DNA from: Bacillota bacterium
GTDB taxonomy: Bacteria > Bacillota > Clostridia > Oscillospirales > Ruminococcaceae
Reading direction: 5' to 3'
DNA length: 57,361 nt
Assembly (NCBI GenBank): GCA_023457355.1
Contig: JAEWLW010000061.1
Span: 1 to 57,361, forward strand
In this document: piece after piece, positions 49,281 to 57,361 of the stretch
Layout of the letters: each line of letters starts with the position of its first letter
How positions within the stretch are numbered: the stretch's first letter is position 1
The notes under the pieces: generated by a model
What the model was told of the DNA's origin: nothing
Database searches by the model: none
Seen by the model: only the letters and a program-made list of their open reading frames with translations
Program-made: the position numbers and the translations under genes

Positions 49281-50468
49281 CTACGCCTTGTTCGCCATAT
49301 GGTAGATATCAAGAATCTCCCGCTCGCCGAGCTGGACAAAACCGCCGATTTTGCGTCCGCCAAAATTTGTGCACTTGGCGGTCAGCGCGCTCATCTCTTC
49401 CTCTGTCAGAGCGCGGCCCATCAACTCGGGAATCGTGACCGGCATGCCGATCGACTTAAAGTAAGCCTCCGTTACCGAAATGGCCGCCAGCGCCGTCTCC
49501 TCGGGGTTTTCATAATTGAGGTTTAAGCCCAAAACATTGACGCCGTAACGGGCAAAGCGCATAGCATCGCGCTTATAAACATAACGCGCCCACGCGCCCC
49601 ACATGGCCGCCAGCCCCGCGCCGTGTGCGACGTCGAACATGCCGCCAAGCTCGTGTTCAAGCTGGTGCGTTGCCCAGTCGGTTATGCGGCCCAGGCCGGT
49701 GAGATGGTTGTGCGACAGGCTGCCCGCCCACATGACTTCGGAACGCGCCTCATAATTTTCGGGCTCTTTGACGCACACGCTGCCATACTGCATAACGGTG
49801 CGTAAAACAGCCTCTGCGATGCGGTCTGTCACCTCGTTTATGCCGCCGGGGGAGAAAAAGCGTTCAAGGGTATGCATGATGATATCCACCACACCGCAGG
49901 CCGTCTGGTAGGCCGGTAGGGTGTAAAGCAGCTCCGGGTTCATCAATGTGAAGGCGGGGCGCAGCAGCTCACTGCCAAAACCGCGCTTCATCCAGCCGTC
50001 TTCGTTCGTGATGACGCTGTTGGTGCTGGTCTCGCTGCCGGCGGCGGCGATGGTCAGAATGTTACAGGTGGGCAGCGCGGTGGCGGGTTTGGCCTTTCCT
50101 TCGTAAAAATTCCAGACCTCACCGTCGTAAGGCACGCCCATGGCGATCGCCTTGGCGGAATCGATGGTTGAACCGCCGCCAACCGCCAGTACCATATCCA
50201 CCCTTTCGTTGCGGCAAAGGTCGATGCCCTCGTGTACAAGACCGAGATGCGGGTTGGGCTGAACACCGCCAAGCAAAATATAATCAACCCCGGCAGCCTT
50301 CAGGGAGGCTTCCACACGGTCTAAAAGGCCGGACTTTTTAACGCTGCCGCCGCCAAAATGCACCAGCAGCTTGGATATACCGCGCTTCTTCACTTCTTCG
50401 CCGATGCGGTTTTCAACGCCCTTTCCAAAAATAACCTTGGTGGGGCTGTAAAACTCGAAATTGTTCAT
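49281..50468 (-). CDS. Iron-containing alcohol dehydrogenase (butanol dehydrogenase-like)
   Basis: A 395-residue group III dehydrogenase of the BdhA/YqhD type. It starts MNNFEFYSPTKVIFGKG, has VLAVGGGSTIDSAKAIA (about 92-108) for NAD(P), the metal-binding region with THQLEHELGG (about 265-274) and VAHGAGLA (about 279-286). Such enzymes reduce aldehydes such as butyraldehyde with NADPH or NADH. It lies 57 bases after hydA on the same strand, with a terminator following, so it is likely the last gene of the flavoprotein-hydA operon and may consume reductant alongside hydrogen production. Confidence 0.92.
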   Translation of the reverse strand: MNNFEFYSPTKVIFGKGVENRIGEEVKKRGISKLLVHFGGGSVKKSGLLDRVEASLKAAGVDYILLGGVQPNPHLGLVHEGIDLCRNERVDMVLAVGGGSTIDSAKAIAMGVPYDGEVWNFYEGKAKPATALPTCNILTIAAAGSETSTNSVITNEDGWMKRGFGSELLRPAFTLMNPELLYTLPAYQTACGVVDIIMHTLERFFSPGGINEVTDRIAEAVLRTVMQYGSVCVKEPENYEARSEVMWAGSLSHNHLTGLGRITDWATHQLEHELGGMFDVAHGAGLAAMWGAWARYVYKRDAMRFARYGVNVLGLNLNYENPEETALAAISVTEAYFKSIGMPVTIPELMGRALTEEEMSALTAKCTNFGGRKIGGFVQLGEREILDIYHMANKA

Positions 50469-50525
50469 TAATCATCATCCTTTCCGCTTCTAGCATATAC
50501 TAAAGCGCTTATTTTATCAACAGTT

Positions 50526-52277
50526 TTACGGCCTCTCCCCTGTCCGGTGCGGCTCATTCATGCTCCAGCCGAAATGGTCGGTGTGCAAAAGATGATGCGC
50601 CTTGCCCGAAAGCGGCTCGACGAAGAAATCTTTATACAGGCGCTTGATTTCGGGGTTGTCGTGGGAAAAGCGAATATCCGCCTTTTTATCCAGCCCATAA
50701 AGCTTTTCGCCGCGCGGGCCCGAAAGCTCGCATCCGTCGTGAATCGGCTGGCCACCGCCACCCGCGCAACCGCCGGGGCAGGCCATCACCTCCACAAAAT
50801 CATAATGCGCTTCCCCGCGCCGGATAGCGTCGAGCAGCCGGTGGGCATTGCCCAGCCCGCTGACCACCGCCACTTTGAGTTTGTTGCCTTCCAGTGTAAA
50901 CTCCGCTTCCTTCCAGCCGTCCAAACCCCGCACCGTTTTAAAGGCATCGGGGTGGGGGTTTTCGCCCTTGACGAGGAAATAAGCGCTGCGCAGCGCCGCT
51001 TCCATGACGCCGCCCGTCGCACCGAAGATGACGCCCGCGCCGGTGGCAACGCCCAGCGGGCTGTCGAACGCCTCTTCAGAAAGGCTGCGTAGCAGAATAT
51101 GTTCCGAACGCATCATGCGGGCCAGTTCGCGGGTGGTAATGACGATATCCACATCCTGTCCGGCGCCCGCGTCCCGCATGGTTGGCAGCGCGCATTCCTG
51201 CTTTTTGGCCACGCACGGCATAATCGAAACGCAGCAGATTTTTTGGGGATCCAGACCCAGCTTCTGGGCGAAATAGGTCTTGGTCACCGCGCCAAACATC
51301 TGCTGGGGCGATTTGGCGGAGGAGAGGTTCTCGGTATATTCCGGATAACGCGCCTTTAAAAAGCGCACCCAGCCGGGGCAGCAGGAGGTAAACAAGGGCT
51401 TATCGATGTAGGCCGGGTTTTTAAGCCGCGACAAAAATTCACTGCCCTCCTCCATGATGGTCAAATCGGCGGCAAAGTTGGTATCAAACACATAGTCAAA
51501 GCCGATGCGGCGCAGCGCAGCCACCATGCGGCCCACTGTGGCTTCGCTGTCGGGTATATCCATCGATTCAGCCCAGGCGGTGCGCACGGCGGGCGCCACC
51601 TGCACCACCGTGATGATATCCTCATTCGCCAGCGCATCAAACACCTTTTGGGTGTCGTCCCGCTCGCGCAGCGCCCCCACAGGGCAGTGGGTGATGCACT
51701 GGCCGCAAAGCGCACAGTCGGCATTGGAAATCTGCCGGTTGTAGGAGATATCGACCGTCGTATGCGAGCCGGTTCCCTCCACGTCCCAGATGTTGAGCCC
51801 CTGCACTTTGTCGCAGATCTGCACACAGCGCATACACTTGATGCATTTGGCTGCGTCGCGGTAAAGCGGAAAGCTGGTCGTCCAGTCGGTGGGGGCGTAG
51901 TCGGCCGCGTAGGGAATCTCTAAAATGCCAAGATCGTTGGCGATTGACTGAAGCGAACAGTTGCCGCTGCGTACGCAGGCGGCGCAGCGGCAGTCGTGCT
52001 GCGAAAGTAACAGCTCGACATTCACCCGGCGCGCCTCGCGCACGCGGGGGCTGTTGGTGAACACTGCCATGCCCTCTTCCGCAACAGTGTTGCAGGAGGG
52101 CGCCAGCTTTTCCATGCCCTCAATTTCAACGGCGCAGACACGGCAGGCGCCAATCTCATTGACGTCCTTTAAATAGCACAGGCTCGGCACGCCGATGCCG
52201 ATGGAACGCGCGGCATCCAGGATGGTGGTGCCCTCCGCCACCGTAAGGGGCATGCGGTCTATCGTCAGCTTTACCAT
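50526..52277 (-). CDS. hydA: [FeFe] hydrogenase, CpI-like architecture
   Basis: A 583-residue hydrogenase. The [2Fe-2S] domain has C34, C45, C48 and C62; the His-Cys3 cluster H94, C98, C101 and C107 coincides with Clostridium pasteurianum CpI. Two [4Fe-4S] motifs follow (CIKCMRCVQIC, about 147-157, and CALCGQCITHC, about 190-200). The H-cluster motifs are TSCCPGW (about 298-304), MPCVAKKQE (about 352-360) and MACPGGCAGGG (about 494-504). It makes or consumes H2 in the cytosol. The ATG overlaps the stop of the upstream flavoprotein by 7 bases, so they are co-translated, which suggests electron exchange with NAD(P)H through the flavoprotein. Confidence 0.96.
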   Translation of the reverse strand: MVKLTIDRMPLTVAEGTTILDAARSIGIGVPSLCYLKDVNEIGACRVCAVEIEGMEKLAPSCNTVAEEGMAVFTNSPRVREARRVNVELLLSQHDCRCAACVRSGNCSLQSIANDLGILEIPYAADYAPTDWTTSFPLYRDAAKCIKCMRCVQICDKVQGLNIWDVEGTGSHTTVDISYNRQISNADCALCGQCITHCPVGALRERDDTQKVFDALANEDIITVVQVAPAVRTAWAESMDIPDSEATVGRMVAALRRIGFDYVFDTNFAADLTIMEEGSEFLSRLKNPAYIDKPLFTSCCPGWVRFLKARYPEYTENLSSAKSPQQMFGAVTKTYFAQKLGLDPQKICCVSIMPCVAKKQECALPTMRDAGAGQDVDIVITTRELARMMRSEHILLRSLSEEAFDSPLGVATGAGVIFGATGGVMEAALRSAYFLVKGENPHPDAFKTVRGLDGWKEAEFTLEGNKLKVAVVSGLGNAHRLLDAIRRGEAHYDFVEVMACPGGCAGGGGQPIHDGCELSGPRGEKLYGLDKKADIRFSHDNPEIKRLYKDFFVEPLSGKAHHLLHTDHFGWSMNEPHRTGERP

Positions 52278-54106
52278 TTTTTCGTCCTCCCGCCTTTGAA
52301 TGAACCATAGCCAAAGTGGTCGCAGCGCAGGCAGCGCCGGGCTTCCTGGGCCGCTTCCTGCGCCGTCATGGCGTACTCAATCAATGCCATATCGCCCAAA
52401 CGTTCACAGGCCGGGCGTTCGCTCGGCGTCACACGCCCGCAGGCCGGATTATCGGCAATGCGCACACCGGGTATTTCGACGTCGGTTTTAATCTCGTGAT
52501 GGAAGCCTAAGTATTCGTCAATGTTGGCGGCAGCCACCTTGCCTGCGGCAATCGCCTTAATAGCCGAAGCCGGGCCGGTGACGCAGTCTCCGCCCGCGAA
52601 CACGCCCGTGATCGTCCAGACGTCGCTAGAACTCATGGCATCGATGACGCCGCGCTTAATCGGAATGCCGTATTCTTCAAAGGGCGCCGTCTCAATGCCC
52701 TGCCCGATGGCAACCACCACCAGGTCGCAGGGGATGCGCTGCTCGGGCGCGTCGGCCCTGGCCGGCCGGGGGCGTCCCTCGGCATCCACAGTGGAAATAA
52801 TCTGCGGCTGGGTCCAGAGCGCCAGCACCTTGTCACCCTTTTCATGCTCGATGCGCACCGGCGCCTGCAATGTCACCAGTTCACAGCCCTCTTCGACAGC
52901 ACCCTCCACTTCCTCGGGCATGGCGGTCATATCGGCGCGCCGCCGGCGGTAAACAATGGTGACATGCCCGGCGCCCAAGCGGCGGGCGCTTCTGGCGCAG
53001 TCCATCGCGACGTTGCCGCCGCCGATGACGACGACCCGTTTGCCGGCAAAATCGGGCATGACGCCGTCGCCGATGCCGCGCAGCATTTCAACGGCCGAAA
53101 TGACACCGCGGGCGTCCTCGCCCTCGATGCCGACCGTTTTATCAGCCTGTGCGCCAATGGCGATGTAGACGCCGTCAAAGTGGCGGCGCAGCTCGCGGAT
53201 GGTGATATCCTTGCCGATCTCAGAATTGAGATTGACCTTGATTCCGGCGGACAGAATCGCGTCGATATCCTCCTGCAGGCGTTCGCGCGGCAAGCGGTAG
53301 CTGGGGATGCCGTAGCGCAGCATGCCGCCCAGATGGGCGCGTTTTTCAAACACCTCAACCTCATGCCCCATGAGCGAGAGGAAATAAGCGGCGCTTAAGC
53401 CCCCCGGTCCACCGCCGATAACGGCGACCCGCTTGCCGGTGGGCGCGGCGCGCGCCGGCACCGGTACAACACCCGCGTGGTCCACCGCAAAGCGCTTGAG
53501 AGCGCGAATGCTGACGGCGTCGTCCACCATATTGCGGCGGCATCTGGCCTCGCAGGGGTGCTCGCAAACCATGGCGCAGGAGGTTGGGAAAGGATTATCC
53601 TTGCGGATCAGGCGTACCGCGTCGGCAAAGCGCTCTTCGGCGACCAGCGCGATATAGCCCGGAATATCCACCCCGGCGGGACACAGCGCCACACACGGCA
53701 CCGGCTGGTTAAGGTTGCACAGGCACCGGTGGTGGGTTATATGCTCAACATAGTCGTCATGAAAGCCCTTGACACCCTTTAATACCATATCGGCGGCCTC
53801 GCGCCCAATGGCGCAGTCAGCGGTATCTTTGATAACGCGGGCTGTTTTTTCGATTAAGTCGATATCCGAAAGTTCTGCCTTGCCGTTCAGGACATCCCTG
53901 AGCAAAGCGGTCAGCTGTCCGAGCCCAATGCGGCAGGGGACACATTTGCCGCAGGTTTGTGCGTGACAGAGATGAAGGAACGCTGCTGAAAGGTCCACGG
54001 GACACAGTCCGGGCGGGCTTGCGGTGATGCGCCTTTCAATGTCGCGGTAAAGGCCCTCCACCACAGTCTGGGAACGGTTTGGCGTGCGAATCTCTAATCT
54101 GCTCAC
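52271..54106 (-). CDS. NuoF-tail/GltD-like FeS flavoprotein, partner of the hydrogenase
   Basis: A 611-residue fusion. Residues about 35-120 are like the C-terminal [4Fe-4S] domain of NuoF/HydB (CGKCVPCRIG and a later Cys in ADCAIG). From about 125 comes a GltD/NfnB-like part: cysteines in CLCNLNQPVPCVALCPAG and CAMVCEHPCEARC for [4Fe-4S] clusters, an FAD loop VAVIGGGPGGLSAAY (about 229-243), and an NAD(P) loop VVVIGGGNVAMDCA (about 367-380). It lacks the NuoF flavin/NADH domain itself. Together with hydA it forms a compact two-protein unit without a HydC/NuoE gene. It is the first gene of the operon, with a promoter at 54179-54208 overlapped by a Rex-like site. Confidence 0.88.
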   Translation of the reverse strand: MSRLEIRTPNRSQTVVEGLYRDIERRITASPPGLCPVDLSAAFLHLCHAQTCGKCVPCRIGLGQLTALLRDVLNGKAELSDIDLIEKTARVIKDTADCAIGREAADMVLKGVKGFHDDYVEHITHHRCLCNLNQPVPCVALCPAGVDIPGYIALVAEERFADAVRLIRKDNPFPTSCAMVCEHPCEARCRRNMVDDAVSIRALKRFAVDHAGVVPVPARAAPTGKRVAVIGGGPGGLSAAYFLSLMGHEVEVFEKRAHLGGMLRYGIPSYRLPRERLQEDIDAILSAGIKVNLNSEIGKDITIRELRRHFDGVYIAIGAQADKTVGIEGEDARGVISAVEMLRGIGDGVMPDFAGKRVVVIGGGNVAMDCARSARRLGAGHVTIVYRRRRADMTAMPEEVEGAVEEGCELVTLQAPVRIEHEKGDKVLALWTQPQIISTVDAEGRPRPARADAPEQRIPCDLVVVAIGQGIETAPFEEYGIPIKRGVIDAMSSSDVWTITGVFAGGDCVTGPASAIKAIAAGKVAAANIDEYLGFHHEIKTDVEIPGVRIADNPACGRVTPSERPACERLGDMALIEYAMTAQEAAQEARRCLRCDHFGYGSFKGGRTKKW

Positions 54107-54178
54107 TAAAACATTTCCTCCTACGAATAACTTCTTCAGCCGAATAACCTCATGTACGCAGGGAATAAATTCAGTCTA

Positions 54179-54208
54179 ATCATAAACTTATTGTTACGTT
54201 TTTGTCAA
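54179..54208 (-). promoter_or_regulatory. Promoter of the hydrogenase operon with overlapping Rex-like operator
   Basis: Minus strand TTGACA (54208-54203), 18-base spacer, TATGAT (54184-54179). The plus strand at 54191-54208 reads TTGTTACGTTTTTGTCAA, matching the Rex consensus TTGTTAANNNNTTAACAA at 11 of the 14 fixed positions. The operator would cover the -35 box and half of the spacer. The consensus is from memory. Confidence 0.6.
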
Positions 54209-54338
54209 TATAGCTATGTTATCAATTTATCAATATAGCAACCACGATATTCGTGCTTTTTGCAATAATATGCAAAAAAGTTGGCGAAGGCACTGCAAAC
54301 ACTGCGGCCACTTTGTGATTCAGCCGCTATACAAACGG

Positions 54339-54367
54339 TTGAAATCTGAACGGTTTCATACTATAAT
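54339..54367 (+). promoter_or_regulatory. Promoter of the CoA-transferase gene
   Basis: TTGAAA (54339-54344), 17-base spacer, TATAAT (54362-54367), giving a leader of about 44 bases. Directly repeated CGGTT (54336, 54351) lies in this region. The rest of 54209-54338 shows no gene. Confidence 0.85.
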
Positions 54368-54417
54368 GGGCACAGACTGATCGTTAAATTTAAGACTAAC
54401 AGGGAGGATATTCCAAA

Positions 54418-55755
54418 ATGGGCTTTCAAGAACTGTACCAAAGCAAACTGACAAGTGCCGAAAAGGCAGTCGGTGTTATTAAATCCGGTGACTGGATCGA
54501 TTATGGCTGGACAACCGGTCACCCTGTTGCACTGGATAAGGCGCTGGCAGCGCGCATGAATGATCTGACCGGTATCAAGGTCCGCGGCGGCATCTGCATG
54601 TGGATGCCTGAAATTTTTAAAATTGATAATCCGCAGGCACATTTTTGCTGGAACTCCTGGCACATGGGCGGTATTGAGCGCAAAGCTATCGATAAGGGTT
54701 TTGCATTTTATGCGCCGATTCGCTATGCCGAGCTGCCCCGCTACTACCGCGAACACATCGCCCCCGGCGACGTGGCGATGTTCCAGGTGGCACCGATGGA
54801 TAAGCATGGTTATTTTAACTTTGGGCCCAACGCCTCCCACATGAAGGCGGTCTGTGAAACGTCTAAGATCGTCATTCTTGAAGTCAATGAGAATATGCCC
54901 CGCTGCTTTGGCGGCGCCGAAACCGAGATACATATTTCACAGGTCGATATGGTCGTTGAAGGCACGAATCCGCCCATGGCCGAAATGGGGATCGCCGCTG
55001 CCACCGAAATTGATGAAGCGGTTGCCAAGCTTATCGTCGAGGAAATTCCCAACGGCGCCTGCCTGCAGCTTGGCATCGGCGGCATGCCCAACGCCGTCGG
55101 TTCGATGATCGCACAGTCCGACCTCAAGGACTTGGGCGTGCACACCGAGATGTATGTCGACGCATTTGTTGATATTGCCAAGGCCGGCAAAATCAACGGC
55201 TCAAATAAATCCATCGACCGCGGCCGTCAGGTATTTGCTTTTGCGGCCGGTTCCAAAAAGCTGTATGAATATATCGACCAAAACCCCGAGCTAATGGCCA
55301 CCACGGTTGATTACACCAACGATTCCCGTCAGATTGCACAGCTGGATAGCTTCATGTCCATCAACAATGCCGTCGATGTCGACCTGTTCGGGCAGGTGAA
55401 TGCCGAATCCTCCGGCATCCGCCACATCAGCGGTTCCGGCGGCCAGCTGGACTTTGTGCTGGGCGCATATCTCTCGAAAGGCGGCAAAAGCTTTATCTGC
55501 TGCTCCTCCTCGTTCACCGATAAAAGCGGCGTGCTTCGTTCGCGCATTGTGCCCACCCTCAACCCCGGTTCCATTGTCACCGATACCCGTACCTGCATCC
55601 ACTATTTGGTGACCGAATACGGTAAGGTCTGTTTGAAAGGCCTGACCACCTGGGAGCGCGCCGAAGCTGTCATCTCGATCGCCCATCCCCAGTTCCGGGA
55701 AGAGCTGATTAAAGAAGCGGAAAAAATGAAAATCTGGAGAAAGTCCAACCGTTAA
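54418..55755 (+). CDS. but: Butyryl-CoA:acetate CoA-transferase (family of 4-hydroxybutyrate CoA-transferase)
   Basis: A 445-residue class I-like CoA-transferase. Typical segments are VKSGDWIDYGW-like IKSGDWIDYGWTTGHP near the N terminus, QVAPMDKHGYFNFG (about 123-136), LGIGGMPNAVGSM (about 220-232), the active-site Glu in GVHTEMYVD (about 240-248), and GSGGQLDFVLGAYLSKGG (about 340-357). It transfers CoA from butyryl-CoA to acetate, the last step of butyrate formation in many gut clostridia. The nearby bcd-etf genes support But over the related 4-hydroxybutyrate enzyme, but sequence alone does not fully separate the two. GGGAGG lies 9-10 bases before the ATG. Confidence 0.88.
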   Translation: MGFQELYQSKLTSAEKAVGVIKSGDWIDYGWTTGHPVALDKALAARMNDLTGIKVRGGICMWMPEIFKIDNPQAHFCWNSWHMGGIERKAIDKGFAFYAPIRYAELPRYYREHIAPGDVAMFQVAPMDKHGYFNFGPNASHMKAVCETSKIVILEVNENMPRCFGGAETEIHISQVDMVVEGTNPPMAEMGIAAATEIDEAVAKLIVEEIPNGACLQLGIGGMPNAVGSMIAQSDLKDLGVHTEMYVDAFVDIAKAGKINGSNKSIDRGRQVFAFAAGSKKLYEYIDQNPELMATTVDYTNDSRQIAQLDSFMSINNAVDVDLFGQVNAESSGIRHISGSGGQLDFVLGAYLSKGGKSFICCSSSFTDKSGVLRSRIVPTLNPGSIVTDTRTCIHYLVTEYGKVCLKGLTTWERAEAVISIAHPQFREELIKEAEKMKIWRKSNR

Positions 55756-55776
55756 ACGCTATTCTAAAAGGCGGGC

Positions 55777-55813
55777 GCCCCCGGACGTCAGAAATCGTTC
55801 GGGGGCATTTTAT
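55777..55813 (+). terminator. Terminator of but
   Basis: GCCCCCGGACG (55777-55787) and CGTTCGGGGGC (55796-55806) form an 11-bp stem with one G-U pair and an 8-base loop, followed by ATTTTAT. Confidence 0.9.
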
Positions 55814-55970
55814 ATTGCGAAATGTACTTTTAGCGTTTGAAATTTTTTGATTATTCTGCCAGATTTTTGAATAATCCGTCGGATTTTCAGCGGCATAAAA
55901 ACAAACAAGTTCACCTAATTGTGATGACTAGCAACGGCTTTTTTGTATGGTTTAACAAAAGTTTGTTGTC

Positions 55971-55988
55971 GTGTTAGAAAATTAACAA
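55971..55988 (+). promoter_or_regulatory. Rex-like operator upstream of bcd-etf
   Basis: GTGTTAGAAAATTAACAA matches TTGTTAANNNNTTAACAA at 12 of the 14 fixed positions. A further TTTAACAAAAG half-site is at 55950-55960. It lies about 170 bases before the bcd ATG in an AT-rich intergenic region (55814-56154) with no gene seen. Rex control of bcd-etf clusters is known in clostridia. Confidence 0.6.
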
Positions 55989-56154
55989 ATCTGCTTGCAA
56001 TCCCTTTTGCCGCGTGTTAATGTTATAACGTTGTAATTGTGTCAAGGGTCTTGTTCTGCCCTGTTACAATTCCACCCACGCGCCCCTTTGAAAACCGCCG
56101 GGCAAAATCACCATGCTCGCCGCGTTTTACTCTATTATAGGAGGAGAAAACAAT

Positions 56155-57297
56155 ATGGACTTTGTACTGAGCAAAGAACATCAAATGCTTCGCAAAATGT
56201 ATCGCGATTTTGCGGAAAATGAAGTTAAGCCTTTAGCCGAAGAGGTCGACGAGAAGGAAATGTTCCCGATGGAGACCGTCAAGAAAATGGGCAAGCTGGG
56301 CATGATGGGTATTTATTTCCCCAAGCAGTACGGCGGCGGCGGCGCTGACGTTCTGGCCTATTCGATGTGCGTCGAAGAGCTTTCCAAGGTTTGCGCGACG
56401 ACCGGCGTTGTCGTTTCCGCCCACACCTCTCTTTGCTGCGCGCCCATCTTTGAAAACGGCACCGAAGAGCAGAAGATGAAGTATCTCCCCAAGCTTTGCA
56501 GCGGCGAGTGGATCGGCGCATTCGGCCTGACCGAGCCGGGCGCAGGCACTGACGCTTCCGGCCAGCAGACCACCGCGGTGCTGGAAGGCGACCACTATGT
56601 CCTGAACGGTACAAAGCTCTTTATCACCAACGCCAGCTATGCCAATGTGTTCGTCGTTATGGCAATGACCGACCGCAGCAAGGGCAACCACGGCATCTCC
56701 GCCTTTATTGTTGAAAAGGATTTCCCCGGATTCTCGGTCGGCAAGCACGAGAGAAAGATGGGTATCCGCGGTTCTTCCACTTCCGAGCTGATTTTTGAAG
56801 ACTGCATCGTTCCCAAGGCAAACCTTCTGGGCAAAGAGGGCGAAGGCTTTAAGATCGCCATGAAGACGCTTGACGGCGGCCGTATCGGTATCGCTTCCCA
56901 GGCGCTGGGCATCGGCGAAGGCGCCATTGATGAAGCCATCAAGTACACCAAGGAGCGCATCCAGTTTGGCAAGCGCCTCTCCCAGTTCCAGAATACACAG
57001 TTCCAGATCGCCGACATGCACACCCGCATGAAGGCCGCACAGTATCTGGTTTATTCCGCTGCCATCAAGAAGCAGGCGCATGAGCCCTACAGCATTGATT
57101 CCGCTATGGCGAAGTTGTTTGCCGCCGAGGCCGCAAACGACGTAACCCGCCGCGCCGTCCAGCTCTTCGGCGGTTACGGATACACGCGTGATTACCCGGT
57201 TGAGCGCATGATGCGTGACGCGAAGATCACCGAGATCTACGAAGGCACCAGCGAAGTCCAGCGCATGGTCATCGCGAATGCCCTTCAGGTTAAGTAA
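56155..57297 (+). CDS. bcd: Butyryl-CoA dehydrogenase (acyl-CoA dehydrogenase)
   Basis: A 380-residue FAD enzyme that reduces crotonyl-CoA to butyryl-CoA, in clostridia together with EtfAB. It contains FGLTEPGAGTDASGQQT (about 121-137), LFITNASYA, the RMGIRGSSTSEL-like KMGIRGSSTSELIFEDC segment (about 200-216), LFGGYGYTRDYPVERMMRDAK (first part diagnostic) and the catalytic Glu in EIYEGTSEVQR (about 361-371). The start at 56155 has AGGAGGAG about 8 bases upstream; the frame is open from 56113 without support. etfB begins 18 bases downstream, so the Bcd-Etf electron-bifurcating complex is probably encoded here. Confidence 0.95.
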   Translation: MDFVLSKEHQMLRKMYRDFAENEVKPLAEEVDEKEMFPMETVKKMGKLGMMGIYFPKQYGGGGADVLAYSMCVEELSKVCATTGVVVSAHTSLCCAPIFENGTEEQKMKYLPKLCSGEWIGAFGLTEPGAGTDASGQQTTAVLEGDHYVLNGTKLFITNASYANVFVVMAMTDRSKGNHGISAFIVEKDFPGFSVGKHERKMGIRGSSTSELIFEDCIVPKANLLGKEGEGFKIAMKTLDGGRIGIASQALGIGEGAIDEAIKYTKERIQFGKRLSQFQNTQFQIADMHTRMKAAQYLVYSAAIKKQAHEPYSIDSAMAKLFAAEAANDVTRRAVQLFGGYGYTRDYPVERMMRDAKITEIYEGTSEVQRMVIANALQVK

Positions 57298-57315
57298 GAG
57301 GAGGCGCACCGTTTT

Positions 57316-57361
57316 ATGAAAGCAATAGTTTGTGTAAAGCAAGTTCCGGATACTTCCGGTA
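57316..57361 (+). CDS. etfB: Electron transfer flavoprotein beta subunit, N-terminal fragment (cut by window edge)
   Basis: The last 46 bases encode MKAIVCVKQVPDTSG, the characteristic start of clostridial EtfB. AGAGGAGG lies upstream. It follows bcd by 18 bases, the conserved order bcd-etfB-etfA. EtfAB with Bcd couples crotonyl-CoA reduction to ferredoxin reduction; the etfA gene must lie beyond the window. Confidence 0.88.
   Translation, partial: MKAIVCVKQVPDTSG

Noticed and set aside
56233..57342. 369-codon minus-strand frame opposite bcd
   Set aside because: It is fully antisense to a canonical acyl-CoA dehydrogenase, with no family features.
1..57361. CRISPR arrays, rRNA genes, prophage or plasmid origin
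   Set aside because: No regularly spaced repeats, rRNA-like sequence, integrase, phage structural or replication-initiator genes were seen.

Overview
The window looks like a chromosomal segment of a strictly anaerobic, butyrate-forming Firmicute, most likely an Oscillospiraceae-like member of the Clostridia. The evidence is a butyryl-CoA:acetate CoA-transferase gene next to bcd and the start of etfB, an [FeFe] hydrogenase, a SpoIID-type protein, an IscS/NifS-like desulfurase paired with a rhodanese-less ThiI, strong Shine-Dalgarno sequences, and GC-rich coding DNA with AT-rich promoter regions. No species is claimed. All calls come from reading the sequence; no database search was run.

Layout. 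1-0.6 kb: 5' part of an IS110-family element running off the left edge. 0.6-4.2 kb: a DUF3870 protein, an M19 dipeptidase with a DUF819 membrane protein behind a terminator-containing leader, and tRNA-Pro. 4.3-6.4 kb: an IS1182-like element with a frameshifted transposase, flanked by interspersed repeats. 6.4-13.2 kb: arginine genes on the minus strand in transcription order argG, argH, argC, argB, argD, argF (no argJ, argA or argE), with ARG-box-like sites before argG. 13.6-19 kb: cardiolipin synthase, an IclR regulator, a CapA-family protein and a short threonine dehydratase. 19.6-23.8 kb: an unusual coupled pair, a zinc-ribbon membrane protein and a 1055-residue exported protein with an HELTH metallopeptidase-like motif. 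24-27.3 kb: malQ, a lipoprotein, tRNA-Leu. 27.6-33.1 kb: a tight minus-strand run murD, two M42 aminopeptidases, GNAT, methionine gamma-lyase-like. 33.5-37.8 kb: an overlooked 39-codon gene, trmB with a class-I glutamine amidotransferase-like hydrolase, a DUF1576 membrane protein, a 62-residue membrane peptide, a GNAT. 37.9-40.2 kb: two divergent GAPDH paralogues. 40.4-47.9 kb: a PAS/HATPase sensor with no phospho-acceptor His and no canonical start codon, a PflX-like radical SAM protein, cysteine desulfurase, thiI, a CinA-like/SpoIID fusion, ruvX. 48-54.1 kb: old yellow enzyme homologue, iron alcohol dehydrogenase, a CpI-like [FeFe] hydrogenase and a NuoF-tail/GltD-like flavoprotein. 54.4 kb to the end: but, bcd, etfB.

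How the genes fit together. The right end is the redox core of a fermenter: bcd/etf and but make butyrate while the hydrogenase, its flavoprotein and the alcohol dehydrogenase can dispose of reductant. Rex-like operators lie over the hydrogenase promoter and upstream of bcd, so both may respond to the NADH/NAD+ ratio. The most novel-looking items are the zinc-ribbon/HELTH pair (19.6-23.8 kb), the CinA-like/SpoIID fusion (45.4 kb), the hydrogenase/GltD-like unit (50.5-54.1 kb), the His-less sensor (40.5 kb), the 39-codon gene (33.5 kb), and two families of hairpin-rich intergenic repeats.
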